Origin: Bacteroidota bacterium
GTDB taxonomy: Bacteria > Bacteroidota > Bacteroidia > Bacteroidales > JAAUTT01
DNA: 56,321 nucleotides
NCBI GenBank assembly: GCA_020048915.1
Contig: JAIFLU010000048.1
Coordinates: forward strand, 1 to 56,321
Reading direction: 5' to 3'
The notes beneath the pieces were generated by a model, which was not told the DNA's origin, did not search any database, and saw only the letters and a list, made by a program, of their open reading frames with translations. Shown piece after piece: positions 44,679-55,048 of this stretch (positions are counted from its first letter, which is position 1; every line of letters starts with the position of its first letter). The position numbers and the translations under genes were made by a program.

Positions 44679-45188
44679 AGTTTTTACTTTTTTATAGTTA
44701 GTTTATTGGGGTAATAGTTAATTAACAATTGATTAAAAAAATGCAGAATTTTTAATTTAAGGCATCTATTTTTGAAATTATTAAATAATTATTAAAGTTC
44801 TTTTAACAAGGTAACAAACATAATTAAAAGATCATCATAATTTAAAAACATTTTATATCTCCAAAATTTAACATGCTAGTTATTTGTTATTTATTGTAGC
44901 CGGTAAATTGCTTATAAATTAATCGTTAGATCTGGTGGATGTGTTTTTAGGCTAATAGTGCAGCTTCCTAAATTGAATTTTCAAACCCAAATTACTGTAT
45001 TTAGCAATTGAAAACATAAACTCTTTGGTCATAGTTATTGCATAATGTTCAGTACTATTTTGAGATAAGTAAAAAGTTTGTGCCTGTATATGTATAAATT
45101 CTCCATAAATAACATTAAATTTAATAAGCATTTTAATATTCTAATGAAACCAGCTTATTTCTTTATTAAGGCAATCAATTAATGTTTT
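44679..45188. other. AT-rich divergent promoter region
   Basis: About 510 bases between the divergent nitronate monooxygenase and chemotaxis-type genes, strongly AT-rich. A minus-strand TATGTTTG (44815-44822) fits a promoter for the former. No gene or stable RNA fold is seen. Confidence 0.5.
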
Positions 45189-46409
45189 ATGATTATTTTC
45201 AAAACGATTAAAGCCAGAATGTTCTTTCTCTCAGCTACATTAACGGGCTGTTTAATAATTTCCATTTTTGTCATTTATTTTACATTCGACAGATACCACC
45301 AAATTGTACAGGCTTATCAGCTAAAAATTGATAACACTGCACCTGTTAAAGTCTGGCAGAGGGGAATTATTTTAAAACTAATTGATAAGCTTATTAAACC
45401 GGAAACCGGAAAATATCAGGCTTTGACTATCTCTCAGCTGGAAGCCGCCAGTGAAAAACTTTCCAGGCACTTTCTTAGAACTATAACCGGGTTATTATCC
45501 TTCATCATTTTAGTAGTAATGGTTTCTACCTTTCTAACCAACGAATCCATAAGGCGTTCGATGAGAATAATTAAAAAACAGATTAATGCTTTGGCACTTG
45601 GTGATTTAACCCAACAATTAACTCGTTTTCGGGAAGACGAAATCGGACAGGTTTCAAAAGAATTGCAAACGGCCACCGAATATCTGTTGCAATTGTTTTC
45701 GGAGTTACATCAAGGCATTAATGAAATTGCTAAAGATAGCAATCAATTGAGTTCGCATACTCAGGTTGTTTGGGGAAACATTAATACTCAGGCTACATCG
45801 AGCGAGGAAATTTTTAATTCGATGAATCAAATGGCAAAAGCCATTGATAAAAATGCGGTAAATGCGAGAGAAACCCATGATATTGCCAAAAGTGCCCTCG
45901 AAGGATTCGAGATTGTAGCGAAATCCTCTAAAAGTAGTCAGGAATCACTCAATTTGATTTTTGAGAAAATTGAGATAGTCAATGCAATTGCCACACAAAC
46001 AAATATTCTGGCACTTAACGCCACATTAGAGGCTGCTAGGGCAGGGGTACACGGTAAAGGTTTTGCTGTAGTGTCTGCCGAAGTTCGCCGGTTAGCTGAG
46101 TTGAGCAAAGCATCTGCCGAAGAAATTAACAGTTTATCGCGCGAAAGCCTGGATTATACCCGTGAGGCTACTATGCTTATGAAACGGTTGGTTCCTGAAA
46201 TTAAGCGAACTTCAAAGCTAATTAACGAAATTGCGAATGCTAATTTCGACCAACATAAAGAAGCGGAAAAAATAAACCAGTCGCTCCAGGAGTTCGCAAG
46301 TTCAACTGCCCAAAGTGCCGAATCGACGCACCAAATTGCCGAAAATGCCCATAGTTTAGCCAATCAAACAGGCCGGCTAACCGAAATGATTTCTTTGTTT
46401 AAAGTCTAA
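45189..46409 (+). CDS. Methyl-accepting chemotaxis-type transducer
   Basis: A 406-residue membrane protein with two helices (about 12-32 and 98-116) and a small extracytoplasmic loop of 65 residues with no known sensor domain. A HAMP-like segment follows (about 117-170, [20 protein letters not shown]) and then the long helical signalling domain. The hairpin tip is diagnostic: [40 protein letters not shown]. The MA domain is short and has no C-terminal receptor-methylation pentapeptide. It may feed a chemotaxis-like system elsewhere in the genome; no CheA or CheW is in this window. The next gene starts 37 bases later. Confidence 0.9.
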   Translation: MIIFKTIKARMFFLSATLTGCLIISIFVIYFTFDRYHQIVQAYQLKIDNTAPVKVWQRGIILKLIDKLIKPETGKYQALTISQLEAASEKLSRHFLRTITGLLSFIILVVMVSTFLTNESIRRSMRIIKKQINALALGDLTQQLTRFREDEIGQVSKELQTATEYLLQLFSELHQGINEIAKDSNQLSSHTQVVWGNINTQATSSEEIFNSMNQMAKAIDKNAVNARETHDIAKSALEGFEIVAKSSKSSQESLNLIFEKIEIVNAIATQTNILALNATLEAARAGVHGKGFAVVSAEVRRLAELSKASAEEINSLSRESLDYTREATMLMKRLVPEIKRTSKLINEIANANFDQHKEAEKINQSLQEFASSTAQSAESTHQIAENAHSLANQTGRLTEMISLFKV

Positions 46410-46446
46410 ACTCATATTCTTTTCCTAAATTTACCGTTTTTTAATC

Positions 46447-49392
46447 GTGGAAAAGAATTTTATCATTGCTCTTGCTGAACACCGTGTGTTGGGTTTTATT
46501 CTGGTACCTTATGTTATTGAAGGTCGACCGGGAGATGAATTCTATTCTATTACAGAGCGAATTACGAATACCGACCTCCGTCTTCAACCGGAACGTTTTG
46601 GAGATGCTGAAAAGAAAATAATCAAAACCATCGATGAATACAACGATAACGAACTCGTCAAAGTCTTTTCAAAAAAGAGGATGACAGTTCAGGATTTTTT
46701 TAACGGACTGAATGAAGATTTATTGGTTAAACAGATACGCCCATACATTGAAAAGCGACTGGTAAAATGCATTGACTTAATTGTACAGGGCAAGTTGCCC
46801 TTGTATTTTAAGGATTCTCAAAAACAAATCTATTTTACCGATTTAATATCTATCGAGCAAAAATCGGCAGAAGCAGTATTCAACTTTAATCGCAGCGAGG
46901 AAGGGATAAACTATTTCCTTACGATTAGTCACAAGAATCAGGAAATGAAGCTGACAAATACAGCAGCGATAGTCTTGTCGAACGATCCCTGCAGATTGGT
47001 GATTAATAACAAACTGCTGCAGTTTAACGATATTGACGGAAAAAAACTAAGTCCGTTTTTTAAAAATGAACACATTCATATTCCTAAACAACGTGAAAAG
47101 GAGTATTTTGAGAAATTTATAATTAACTCCATTCGGAAATTCAAGGTTCATAGTGCTGGTTTTGATATAATTGAGGAGAAACCCAAGCCTTCCATTATTC
47201 TGTCAGTTGAATCCAACCTGGCATATCATCCAGTGTTAGCTTTGCGGTTCGATTATGGCCGGAATATTTTGGTTCAACCGGGCAGCAACGATGAGGTTTA
47301 TGTTATAATGTCCAATGTTGGGGAGCAATATACACTTTATAAGGTATTTAGAAATCTCACACTGGAAGATTCTATAGCAAGTGAACTTAAAAAAATGGGT
47401 TTAATCCCCGATCAGTTAGCATTTTTCTCCCTGCCAACTGTCGAAGGGAATGCAAACGAAGAGGAAGTAGCAGACCTTGTAAATTGGTTAAACGAACATG
47501 GAACTCGGCTTGAGAAGATGGGTGTAGAAATCAGACAGGAATTTTTTGACAAGAAATATTATTTGAATCCGATCAAACTCGAAACGAATATTAAGGTAAA
47601 TGGCGACTGGTTTGATGTTCATGCAATTGTTCATTTGGGAGGGTATGATATTCCTTTTATCAAATTTCGAAATCATATACTTAAGAATAACCGGGAATAT
47701 ATATTGCCAAATGGGCAGGTAATGATTCTACCCAAAGAGTGGTTCTCAAAATACACCGATTTATTCCTTTTTGCTCAGAAAGGCCAGGAAAACCTTGCCA
47801 TCAGCAAACTTCATTATAAGGTTCTGGAAGAGACATTTTCAGGAATGGATAAGGGGCAAATTGGCTCCTTTTATGAGTTAATGAACTCGTCAGCTCATAA
47901 ATCGGAAAAAGTTCCTGAGTCGGTTCATGCTGAACTTCGGCCATATCAAAAGGAAGGATATTATTGGATGTACCTGCTTTTTCAAAACAATTTGGGTGGT
48001 TGTTTGGCCGACGATATGGGATTGGGTAAAACACTTCAAACACTTGCCGTACTTTCAAAAACCTTGGAAGAAACAAGTGGAAATTCTGGCCAGATAATTC
48101 CAAATGAAAAGAAAGTTACCCAACTTTCTTTATTTGCACAGAATACTCCCAAAATCAATTTGCCAGCCACACTGGTAGTATTGCCATCCTCGCTGGTTCA
48201 TAACTGGGCAAACGAAATCACCAAGTTTGCCCCCAACCTGAAATACTTAAAGCATATTGGTATTAACCGCGAAACCGATATCAAGGAATTTGATAAGTAT
48301 AATATTATTCTTACCACCTATGGGGTTGTTCGTAACGAGATAGACTCACTTCGCAGGTACGAATTTTTTTACGCGATACTGGACGAAAGCCAGGTAGTAA
48401 AAAACCCCGATTCGAAGATATTTCAGGCTGTTTGTGAATTGAAATCGAGGTATAAGTTGGTACTAACGGGTACGCCCATTGAAAATTCCTTATCCGATTT
48501 ATGGGCGCAAATGAATTTTGTTAATCCCGGATTGCTGGGAGAGCTTTCCTTTTTCCGGCAAAATTTTATTACACCCATTGAAAAGGAATTCGACATAGAA
48601 AAACAGGAGCGGTTAAGGACCATTATTCAACCATTTATTCTTCGACGCACCAAGCAGGAAGTTGCCTCCGACCTGCCGGAACTAAACGAACAGGTTCGTT
48701 ATTGTAATATGACAGATAGTCAGAAGAATTATTACGAAACCGAAAAATCGAAGGTCAGGAACGAAATTCTCGATAGCATTTCGAATGTAGGGGTTGAGAA
48801 ATCTGCAATGCTGGTACTTCAGGCATTAACCCGTCTTCGGCAAATAGCAAATCATCCTGTTTTTGTAGATGCGGAATACAATGGTGATTCAGGAAAGTAC
48901 GAAGAGGTTATCAGCAGCATTGAGAATATAATTGCCGAAAACCATAAGGTACTTATATTTTCGTCGTTTGTAAAGCATTTGGAATTATTTGAACAGTATT
49001 TTACTAAAAATAACCGGAAATATGCTAAGTTAATTGGGGCTACCCGAAATCGGGAAGAAGTAATAAAACAATTTCAGAACGATCCGGAAACCCATTTTTT
49101 CCTGATTTCGTTGAAAGCCGGTGGGGTAGGGTTAAACCTTACCGCTGCTGATTATGTGTTTATTCTGGATCCCTGGTGGAATCCGGCTTCCGAGATGCAG
49201 GCCATTAGCCGGGCGCACCGCATAGGCCAAACCGAAAGGGTATTTGTATATCGTTACATTTCTGCCGAAACGGTCGAAGAAAAGATTATCCGCTTGCAGG
49301 AGCGTAAATCGGAACTTGCCGATTTGTTTATTAATAACAATAATCCTTTTAAAACTATTGGCAAGGAAAATATTATGGATTTATTTGAGTAA
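46447..49392 (+). CDS. SNF2-family helicase/ATPase
   Basis: A 981-residue Swi2/Snf2-type DNA translocase with a GTG start. The first 500 residues lack a known fold here and are typical of the SWIM-less bacterial SNF2 proteins of Bacteroidota. The ATPase core follows: GGCLADDMGLGKTLQTLAVL (Walker A), VVLPSSLVHNWANEI, the DESQ box in AILDESQVVKNPDSK (in place of DEAH), VLTGTPIENSLSDLWAQMNF, and in the C-terminal lobe LISLKAGGVGLNLTAADYVF, LDPWWNP and RAHRIGQ. A likely role is chromosome or transcription maintenance. It lies 37 bases after the transducer gene and its last 20 bases overlap the end of the convergent cca gene. Confidence 0.93.
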   Translation: MEKNFIIALAEHRVLGFILVPYVIEGRPGDEFYSITERITNTDLRLQPERFGDAEKKIIKTIDEYNDNELVKVFSKKRMTVQDFFNGLNEDLLVKQIRPYIEKRLVKCIDLIVQGKLPLYFKDSQKQIYFTDLISIEQKSAEAVFNFNRSEEGINYFLTISHKNQEMKLTNTAAIVLSNDPCRLVINNKLLQFNDIDGKKLSPFFKNEHIHIPKQREKEYFEKFIINSIRKFKVHSAGFDIIEEKPKPSIILSVESNLAYHPVLALRFDYGRNILVQPGSNDEVYVIMSNVGEQYTLYKVFRNLTLEDSIASELKKMGLIPDQLAFFSLPTVEGNANEEEVADLVNWLNEHGTRLEKMGVEIRQEFFDKKYYLNPIKLETNIKVNGDWFDVHAIVHLGGYDIPFIKFRNHILKNNREYILPNGQVMILPKEWFSKYTDLFLFAQKGQENLAISKLHYKVLEETFSGMDKGQIGSFYELMNSSAHKSEKVPESVHAELRPYQKEGYYWMYLLFQNNLGGCLADDMGLGKTLQTLAVLSKTLEETSGNSGQIIPNEKKVTQLSLFAQNTPKINLPATLVVLPSSLVHNWANEITKFAPNLKYLKHIGINRETDIKEFDKYNIILTTYGVVRNEIDSLRRYEFFYAILDESQVVKNPDSKIFQAVCELKSRYKLVLTGTPIENSLSDLWAQMNFVNPGLLGELSFFRQNFITPIEKEFDIEKQERLRTIIQPFILRRTKQEVASDLPELNEQVRYCNMTDSQKNYYETEKSKVRNEILDSISNVGVEKSAMLVLQALTRLRQIANHPVFVDAEYNGDSGKYEEVISSIENIIAENHKVLIFSSFVKHLELFEQYFTKNNRKYAKLIGATRNREEVIKQFQNDPETHFFLISLKAGGVGLNLTAADYVFILDPWWNPASEMQAISRAHRIGQTERVFVYRYISAETVEEKIIRLQERKSELADLFINNNNPFKTIGKENIMDLFE

Positions 49393-50836
49393 TATTGAGT
49401 CCACTCCGAGGGGGTAAAAGACTTTTCGGAGCAGACTCAATATTTAATCCCATTTCCTCTGCTTTTTTAAGCAGAAGGGCATAGGCCTGATCATAATTGT
49501 TCTCAATAATACCATCCAAAATAGCATCTTTCAGGGTGGTTTTTAAAATACCAATTTCGCGCCCCGGCGAAAGGGAGAATATGCGCATAATTTCGTCGCC
49601 GCTAATAGGAGGTTGGAAGTTACGAATGGCATCTTTTTCTTCAAGCTCTTTGAGCTTTTGGCGAACAAGCTCGAAATTTTGCGAGAAACGTCTTACCTTT
49701 TCCGGGTTTCCGGATGTAATATCGGCATCGCAAAGCATCATCAGGTCGTCAATATCATCTCCTGCATCAAACAGTAAACGGCGCACGGCCGAATCGGTAA
49801 CCACCTCCTGCGACAGCACAATAGGGCGAAGGTGCAGCAGAACCAGCTTTTGAACGTATTTCATCTTATCGTTCTGGGGCAATTTCAACGCGCGGAAAAT
49901 GTCGGGAACCATTTTTGCCCCTAGAAATTCGTGTCCATGAAATGTCCATCCCTGTTGCGGAAAGTACTTTTTTGTTTGTGGTTTGGCAATATCATGTAGC
50001 AGTGCCGCCCAACGTAACCACAACGAATCGGTTTTTTCACAAATATTGTCGAGGACTTTCAGGCTATGCAGAAAGTTATCTTTATGAGATTTATTATTAA
50101 TTGTCTCTGTTCCTTTTAGTTTTACCAATTCCGGAAAAATTAATTCTAATAGTCCCGATTGGTCAAGAAGCTTGAAACCTACAGATGGGGTAGGAGAAAG
50201 GAGGATTTTATTTATTTCGTCAATGATTCTCTCTTTCGAAATTATTCCAATCCGGTCTTTGTTTCTGCAAATGGATTCAAAGGTGTTTTCATCGATTTCA
50301 AAACCCAGTTGGGTGGCAAACCGAATTCCCCGCATCATTCGCAATGGGTCGTCCGAAAATGTTTTATCCGGATCCATGGGTGTGCGAAGAATTTTAGATT
50401 TTAAATCGGCTGTTCCTCCAAACGGATCAACGATTGAGCCAAATTCTTTTCCTAAACTAATAGCCAGCGCGTTAATGGTGAAATCGCGACGTTCCTGATC
50501 ATCCTTCAAACTACCGTTTTCCACAATTGGTTTGCGGGAGTCGCGCCGATAGGATTCTTTTCGGGCTCCCACAAATTCAATTTCGTAATCTTTGTATTTT
50601 AGCATGGCGGTGCCAAAATTCTTAAACACCGTCACCAATGTATCCTTCCCGGTTTTAACGGCTACTTTATTCGCTAAATCAATTCCATTTCCAACCACTA
50701 CAATATCAATGTCTTTCGATTTTCTTTTTAAAAGGGCATCCCTGACAAACCCTCCAATTACGTATACTTCCAGGTCTTCTTGTAAGGCAATTTCTGAAAT
50801 AATTTTAAATACGGGATGCTTAAGACAATTCTGCAT
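49373..50836 (-). CDS. cca: CCA tRNA nucleotidyltransferase/poly(A) polymerase with HD domain
   Basis: Adds or repairs the 3' CCA of tRNAs. The class II nucleotidyltransferase head has GGFVRDALL (28-36) and the catalytic carboxylates in SKDIDIVVVG (Asp42, Asp44), then RRDFTINAL and RRMRGIRFATQLGF-like DPLRMMRGIRFA. The tail contains an HD phosphohydrolase domain (SHKDNFLHSLKVLDNI, WAALLHDIAKP) and a helical end. 487 residues is normal for the HD-bearing form. A -7-like TAATTTTG (50875-50868) precedes it. It is convergent with the SNF2 gene, sharing 20 bases at the 3' ends. Confidence 0.93.
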   Translation of the reverse strand: MQNCLKHPVFKIISEIALQEDLEVYVIGGFVRDALLKRKSKDIDIVVVGNGIDLANKVAVKTGKDTLVTVFKNFGTAMLKYKDYEIEFVGARKESYRRDSRKPIVENGSLKDDQERRDFTINALAISLGKEFGSIVDPFGGTADLKSKILRTPMDPDKTFSDDPLRMMRGIRFATQLGFEIDENTFESICRNKDRIGIISKERIIDEINKILLSPTPSVGFKLLDQSGLLELIFPELVKLKGTETINNKSHKDNFLHSLKVLDNICEKTDSLWLRWAALLHDIAKPQTKKYFPQQGWTFHGHEFLGAKMVPDIFRALKLPQNDKMKYVQKLVLLHLRPIVLSQEVVTDSAVRRLLFDAGDDIDDLMMLCDADITSGNPEKVRRFSQNFELVRQKLKELEEKDAIRNFQPPISGDEIMRIFSLSPGREIGILKTTLKDAILDGIIENNYDQAYALLLKKAEEMGLNIESAPKSLLPPRSGLNITQINP

Positions 50837-51067
50837 AATTAAATTCTACATTCATAAATTTTGCTGACAAAATTACAATTATTTACTTTCGGTAAACTCT
50901 TTTCTTTTTTGCTTGTCTTATAACAAAAGCATTTTGTAGGTGTTCATTTAACCTTTCACAGTCGTTTTGTTAAGATTTAAGCTTCGACTCTGTCTGGTTA
51001 ATTGATACTAGTTTCATAATGATCGATTTAGAATTGTATTTGTACAATGGTATAAAACAGGTATAAT

Positions 51068-52381
51068 TTATAGTGCTTTCCCCTTTATTCTGAACCCAAC
51101 CATTCCGTAAAAAGCCACAAAACTAAAGCAGAGTAGTGGTAAAATAAAACCAAGGGCCATACTTCCCGTGGTATCTTTAATTGCTCCCATTGCTAAAGGA
51201 AGGAATGCTCCACCAGCAACCGCCATTACTAAAAAGGAAGATGCTTTTTTGGTCAATGGTCCTAAATTACGGATACCCAATGCAAAAATTGTAGGGAACA
51301 TAATCGACATAAAAAAGTAAGTACTAAACAATGCAATTACAGATAGCCATCCTAATCCCAAGGTTACCAACAGCATCAAAATGGTGCAGATGGTACCATA
51401 TACAGCTAATATTCGCTGTGCTTTAAAGAATTTCATCATGTATGAGCCGCTTAACCGGCCTATCCAGAACATTCCCATACCGCCAAAGGCTAGTACTAGC
51501 GAAGCTGCCTGTTCGGGATTTTTAGGCGTGAAAATTTCCCCAAAGCCTCCTAAATGTGACATAATATTCACTACAGGTTCCTGAACATTTGGTAATTCAA
51601 GCGTAACATAATTTATGAAAAAGGAATTTATACCTGTTTGTGCTGCTACATATAAAAATTGTGCAATTACTGCCATTACAAAAAAAGGATATTTCAGCAA
51701 TAGTTTCATTGGAGGGTTTTCTTCCAGGTGTTTTTGGTCACTTTCTTCCTTTATTTCGGGAAGCTTTGTAAAGATAAATCCGATAGCTACTACTAAAACC
51801 ACACAACCAATAATCATATAGGGGGTGATAAGGGAATCGAATTTGTCAGCGCCATCTGATTTTTCGGCTCCAAAAATTAGTAACCCTCCAATTAAAGGGC
51901 CAAGGATCCATCCAACTGCATTAAACGATTGGGAGAAATTTATACGCTGTGCCCCGCTTTCAGGTGGGCCTAATACTGTTGCATAAGGATTGGCGGCAGT
52001 TTCGAGAAAAGCTAACCCGCAAGCAATAATAAATAAAGCTATTAAAAATGGCAGGAAGGTTCCTAAAAGTGCTGCGGGATAAAACAAGAACGCCCCAGTT
52101 GCAAAAAGAAGTAAACCGAAGATTATCCCCTTTCTATACCCGAACTTTTTCATGATTAAACCCGCCGGAATACCCATTGCTAAATACCCGATATAAACAG
52201 AGAACTGTACAAATGCCGATTGGGTATAATTGACATGCAGAATATCCTGAAAATGCTTATTTAAAACATCCAGCAAGCTATGGGCAAATCCCCAGAGAAG
52301 GAATAAGCTGGTAATAAGAACGAAGGGGATAAGGTAATTTTTGCCGTTGTAACGTACCAGCGATTTTTTAGGTTCAGTCAT
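51068..52381 (-). CDS. fucP: L-fucose:H+ symporter, FucP family
   Basis: Major facilitator permease of the FucP group, 437 residues with 12 predicted helices. Typical features: LITSLFLLWGFAHSLLDVLN near the start, the loop MGIPAGLIMKKFGYRKGI, GLAFLETAANPYATVLGPPE with RINFSQSFNAVGWILGP, and FWIGRLSGSYMMKF. It carries fucose or a related sugar into the cell by proton symport. It is the last gene of an operon with GH172, a GH29 fucosidase and DUF6786, which strengthens the fucose call. It starts 39 bases after the DUF6786 stop. Confidence 0.9.
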   Translation of the reverse strand: MTEPKKSLVRYNGKNYLIPFVLITSLFLLWGFAHSLLDVLNKHFQDILHVNYTQSAFVQFSVYIGYLAMGIPAGLIMKKFGYRKGIIFGLLLFATGAFLFYPAALLGTFLPFLIALFIIACGLAFLETAANPYATVLGPPESGAQRINFSQSFNAVGWILGPLIGGLLIFGAEKSDGADKFDSLITPYMIIGCVVLVVAIGFIFTKLPEIKEESDQKHLEENPPMKLLLKYPFFVMAVIAQFLYVAAQTGINSFFINYVTLELPNVQEPVVNIMSHLGGFGEIFTPKNPEQAASLVLAFGGMGMFWIGRLSGSYMMKFFKAQRILAVYGTICTILMLLVTLGLGWLSVIALFSTYFFMSIMFPTIFALGIRNLGPLTKKASSFLVMAVAGGAFLPLAMGAIKDTTGSMALGFILPLLCFSFVAFYGMVGFRIKGKAL

Positions 52382-52420
52382 AGGTTATGTAGTTAAAAGA
52401 GTTGCTGAATAATTTTTTGG

Positions 52421-53671
52421 TTAAAATGCGGTTTTAATTTCATTTAATTCTATTCCGAAAATGAGCTGGGTGATTTTTGAAAGTTGCGCTTCATCTCCTT
52501 CCAGGTGGAATATCGTTTGCTTATGGGTAAGTTTTTCGCCCGACTTAAGTTGAGCGGCAGGAGAGGAGCTTTCCAATTCATAAAATGGTCCCATTTGAGA
52601 TCCGTCTTCTACAGGGCCGTCGTTATAAGCATTAATGGCATCGCCCGAAAAGGGGTCTTTTTGGATCTCCCATTTGGAATTTACATACTTAGTATTGCCT
52701 TCGGGCAATTCACAATAAAGCAATGTTAATGCTTTACGTCCGGTGTCGTAACTGCCCGACCAATTATTTGCCCTGCGGGGATTTATACCAATTTTACTAC
52801 GGTATTTTCCGTCCGCTTGAAAGTAGATGATACCATTTTTGATATTTAACCTATCAGCAGGAACTTTACCAAAATAATCGTCGTTTACAATAGGTCCCAG
52901 TTCCTTTTCACTACCTTCCTTGAAGGGTATAAATATTACCACATTGGGAGATGGATTGAGCATTGAAAGCATCCAGATGGAAAGCATTCCGGATTCAGGT
53001 GTCCATTCCTTTTGCCCTTTGTTAACAAGTATGTTTTGAGATTGATAAGCCACTGACTTTATTCCATCGGTTAGCTCTATCCCCAACATTTTAGCTGTTT
53101 CATTCAGCGATAGAAGTTTTATAGTTCTTTCAATTTCAGCATCAAATCTTGTATTGCTGAAGTTTATCAATTCAACCTTTGCTTTGAAGGTAGCTTCGAT
53201 ATTGGATGAATTTGTCAGTTCAAAGGGCAATGTATCCAGTATCGCAGGAACATACCAGTTCTTAAATTCCTGTTTAACTCCCGGGGTAAAATAAATCGAG
53301 AATTGTCCACCTTCGGGCCCCAGCCAAAATCGTTCTTCTCCGCCATATGCGTTGATATGTTCGGTTGGAATTTTCGATTCTATTAATTTATAATTTATCC
53401 AGCCATTGCTATGTCCCTCCAAACCATTTGCGGAAGAAGTCATTACCCTTCCCTGGTAATTTGGGCAAATAACGACCATCGCTTTCGTAATTGTATCCTG
53501 AAGCAAAACGAGGTTATTATGATGCGATTTCAGAAATTTATAATCGTATCCCAATGTTCCTTTTATGAAATTTGTATCGGCCATATCGGTTTTTTTGTTC
53601 GATGGGAGGTTACATCCCACTGTTAAAAAGAGGGATGTAACCAGAATTGCTATAAATTTTTGGTGAATCAT
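52421..53671 (-). CDS. DUF6786 lipoprotein
   Basis: A 416-residue lipoprotein (lipobox LTVGCN, Cys20). The remainder is beta-rich and shows DUF6786 features: MVVICPNYQGRVMTSSANGL, NAYGGEERFWLGPEGGQFSI, TLLYCELPEG, and HKQTIFHLEG. The look is that of the galactose-mutarotase/aldose-1-epimerase supersandwich fold. The activity is unknown; a mutarotase-like role on released sugars would fit between a fucosidase and a fucose permease. The gene starts one base after (upstream of) the GH29 stop codon spacing, so it is tightly coupled to that gene. Confidence 0.8.
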   Translation of the reverse strand: MIHQKFIAILVTSLFLTVGCNLPSNKKTDMADTNFIKGTLGYDYKFLKSHHNNLVLLQDTITKAMVVICPNYQGRVMTSSANGLEGHSNGWINYKLIESKIPTEHINAYGGEERFWLGPEGGQFSIYFTPGVKQEFKNWYVPAILDTLPFELTNSSNIEATFKAKVELINFSNTRFDAEIERTIKLLSLNETAKMLGIELTDGIKSVAYQSQNILVNKGQKEWTPESGMLSIWMLSMLNPSPNVVIFIPFKEGSEKELGPIVNDDYFGKVPADRLNIKNGIIYFQADGKYRSKIGINPRRANNWSGSYDTGRKALTLLYCELPEGNTKYVNSKWEIQKDPFSGDAINAYNDGPVEDGSQMGPFYELESSSPAAQLKSGEKLTHKQTIFHLEGDEAQLSKITQLIFGIELNEIKTAF

Positions 53672-53672
53672 G

Positions 53673-55019
53673 TTATTTTAATTCAATTTTGATCACAGTA
53701 TCGATTTTGTTTGGCAACTCGAATGTTGCGTGGGTAGGGCTGTTTACATTGATAAAGAAATTTCCCTCGCTGCCATTGCCCCACCAGGAGGTTGAAGTTG
53801 GTAATTCGGCTCCTGAACTTAGCAAGGTAACACTTTTTACTTTTCCTGCTATTCCCGGTATATTTATATGTCCAATAATTGGATACATCCAGTGAGCATA
53901 AATGACATTTCCTTTTTGCGTGATTCTTCCCCATTCAGGTTTTTCGATGGCAGAACTGCCGCAACCATAAATACTTTCCGAATTTAAAGCCATCCAGTTG
54001 CCAACTTCTTCCAGAATTTCAAGGCTTTTGGCGGGAATCCGTCCGGAAGCATCCGGTCCGACATTCAACAATAAATTTCCGTCTTTCGAAACACAGTTTA
54101 CAAGGGACGAAACAATAAGTTCGGGCGATTTCCAATTATGGTCGTTTTCAGTATATCCCCAGTTATTATTCAGTGTCAGGCAGGTTTCCCAAGGCATTGG
54201 TTTCCCGGAAACATGCAGAATGCCTTTGTCGGGAATAGCTTGCTCGGGAGTTTCAATATCGCCATAGTTGGATATTTCGCGACCTTTTGGCGAAACGCCA
54301 TGGTTCACTTCAAGACGGTTGTCGAGAATAATTTCGGGTTGATATTTATGTAACATTGCTACCAGTTCTTTTGCTTTCCACTTTTCTCCTGAGTAATCGT
54401 CAAATGAGTAATCGAACCACATGATATCCAGTTTTCCATAGTTTTTGGAAAGTTCTTCAACCTGACCATGCATGTATTTCAGGTAATTGTCCCAATTGAA
54501 TTTTTGCTTTCCGTAATTTGCATCATCGCGCTGAGGATGGTTTCCAACATTGGGGTAATCAGGATGATGCCAGTCGATTAGGGAGTAATATAGTCCCACT
54601 TTTATTCCCTCGGCACGAAAAGCATCCAGAAATTCGCGGACAATATCCCTGCCATCAAATCGCACACTAGCTTTATAGTCGGTAAGTTTGCTGTCGAATA
54701 AACAAAAACCGTCGTGGTGTTTTGCTGTGAGTACCGCATATTTCATCCCAGCTTTTTTGGCTGCTTTGGCCCATTCCTTCGCATTGTATGCCGAAGGATA
54801 AAAGGCATCGACATACTTTTGATACTGTTCGGTAGTAAGTTTTTCATTCGACTTTACCCATTCTCCTTTGGCAGGAATAGCATACGCCCCAAAATGGATA
54901 AACATTCCAAAGCGGGCATCGCGAAACCATTGGGTTCGCTGCATTTTTTCGTTGTAACTATCCTGTGCTTTCATCGGCATAGCGATTAATACTGCAAAAA
55001 TTAATAAGATTGTTCTCAT
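53673..55019 (-). CDS. GH29 alpha-L-fucosidase
   Basis: Retaining alpha-L-fucosidase, exported (signal 1-18, MKAQ). GH29 motifs are clear: WFRDARFGMFIHFGAYAIPA, LTAKHHDGFCLFDSK, VGLYYSLIDWHHPDYP, the nucleophile Asp203 in LDIMWFDYSFDD, LNNNWGY and GNLLLNVGPDASGRIP. 448 residues, with a C-terminal beta-sandwich that the enzyme at 14441 lacks. It lies 29 bases after the GH172 gene and is followed at once by the DUF6786 gene. It should release L-fucose for FucP. Confidence 0.95.
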   Translation of the reverse strand: MRTILLIFAVLIAMPMKAQDSYNEKMQRTQWFRDARFGMFIHFGAYAIPAKGEWVKSNEKLTTEQYQKYVDAFYPSAYNAKEWAKAAKKAGMKYAVLTAKHHDGFCLFDSKLTDYKASVRFDGRDIVREFLDAFRAEGIKVGLYYSLIDWHHPDYPNVGNHPQRDDANYGKQKFNWDNYLKYMHGQVEELSKNYGKLDIMWFDYSFDDYSGEKWKAKELVAMLHKYQPEIILDNRLEVNHGVSPKGREISNYGDIETPEQAIPDKGILHVSGKPMPWETCLTLNNNWGYTENDHNWKSPELIVSSLVNCVSKDGNLLLNVGPDASGRIPAKSLEILEEVGNWMALNSESIYGCGSSAIEKPEWGRITQKGNVIYAHWMYPIIGHINIPGIAGKVKSVTLLSSGAELPTSTSWWGNGSEGNFFINVNSPTHATFELPNKIDTVIKIELK

Positions 55020-55048
55020 AAGGATTTATATTGATTGTTTAATTGTTT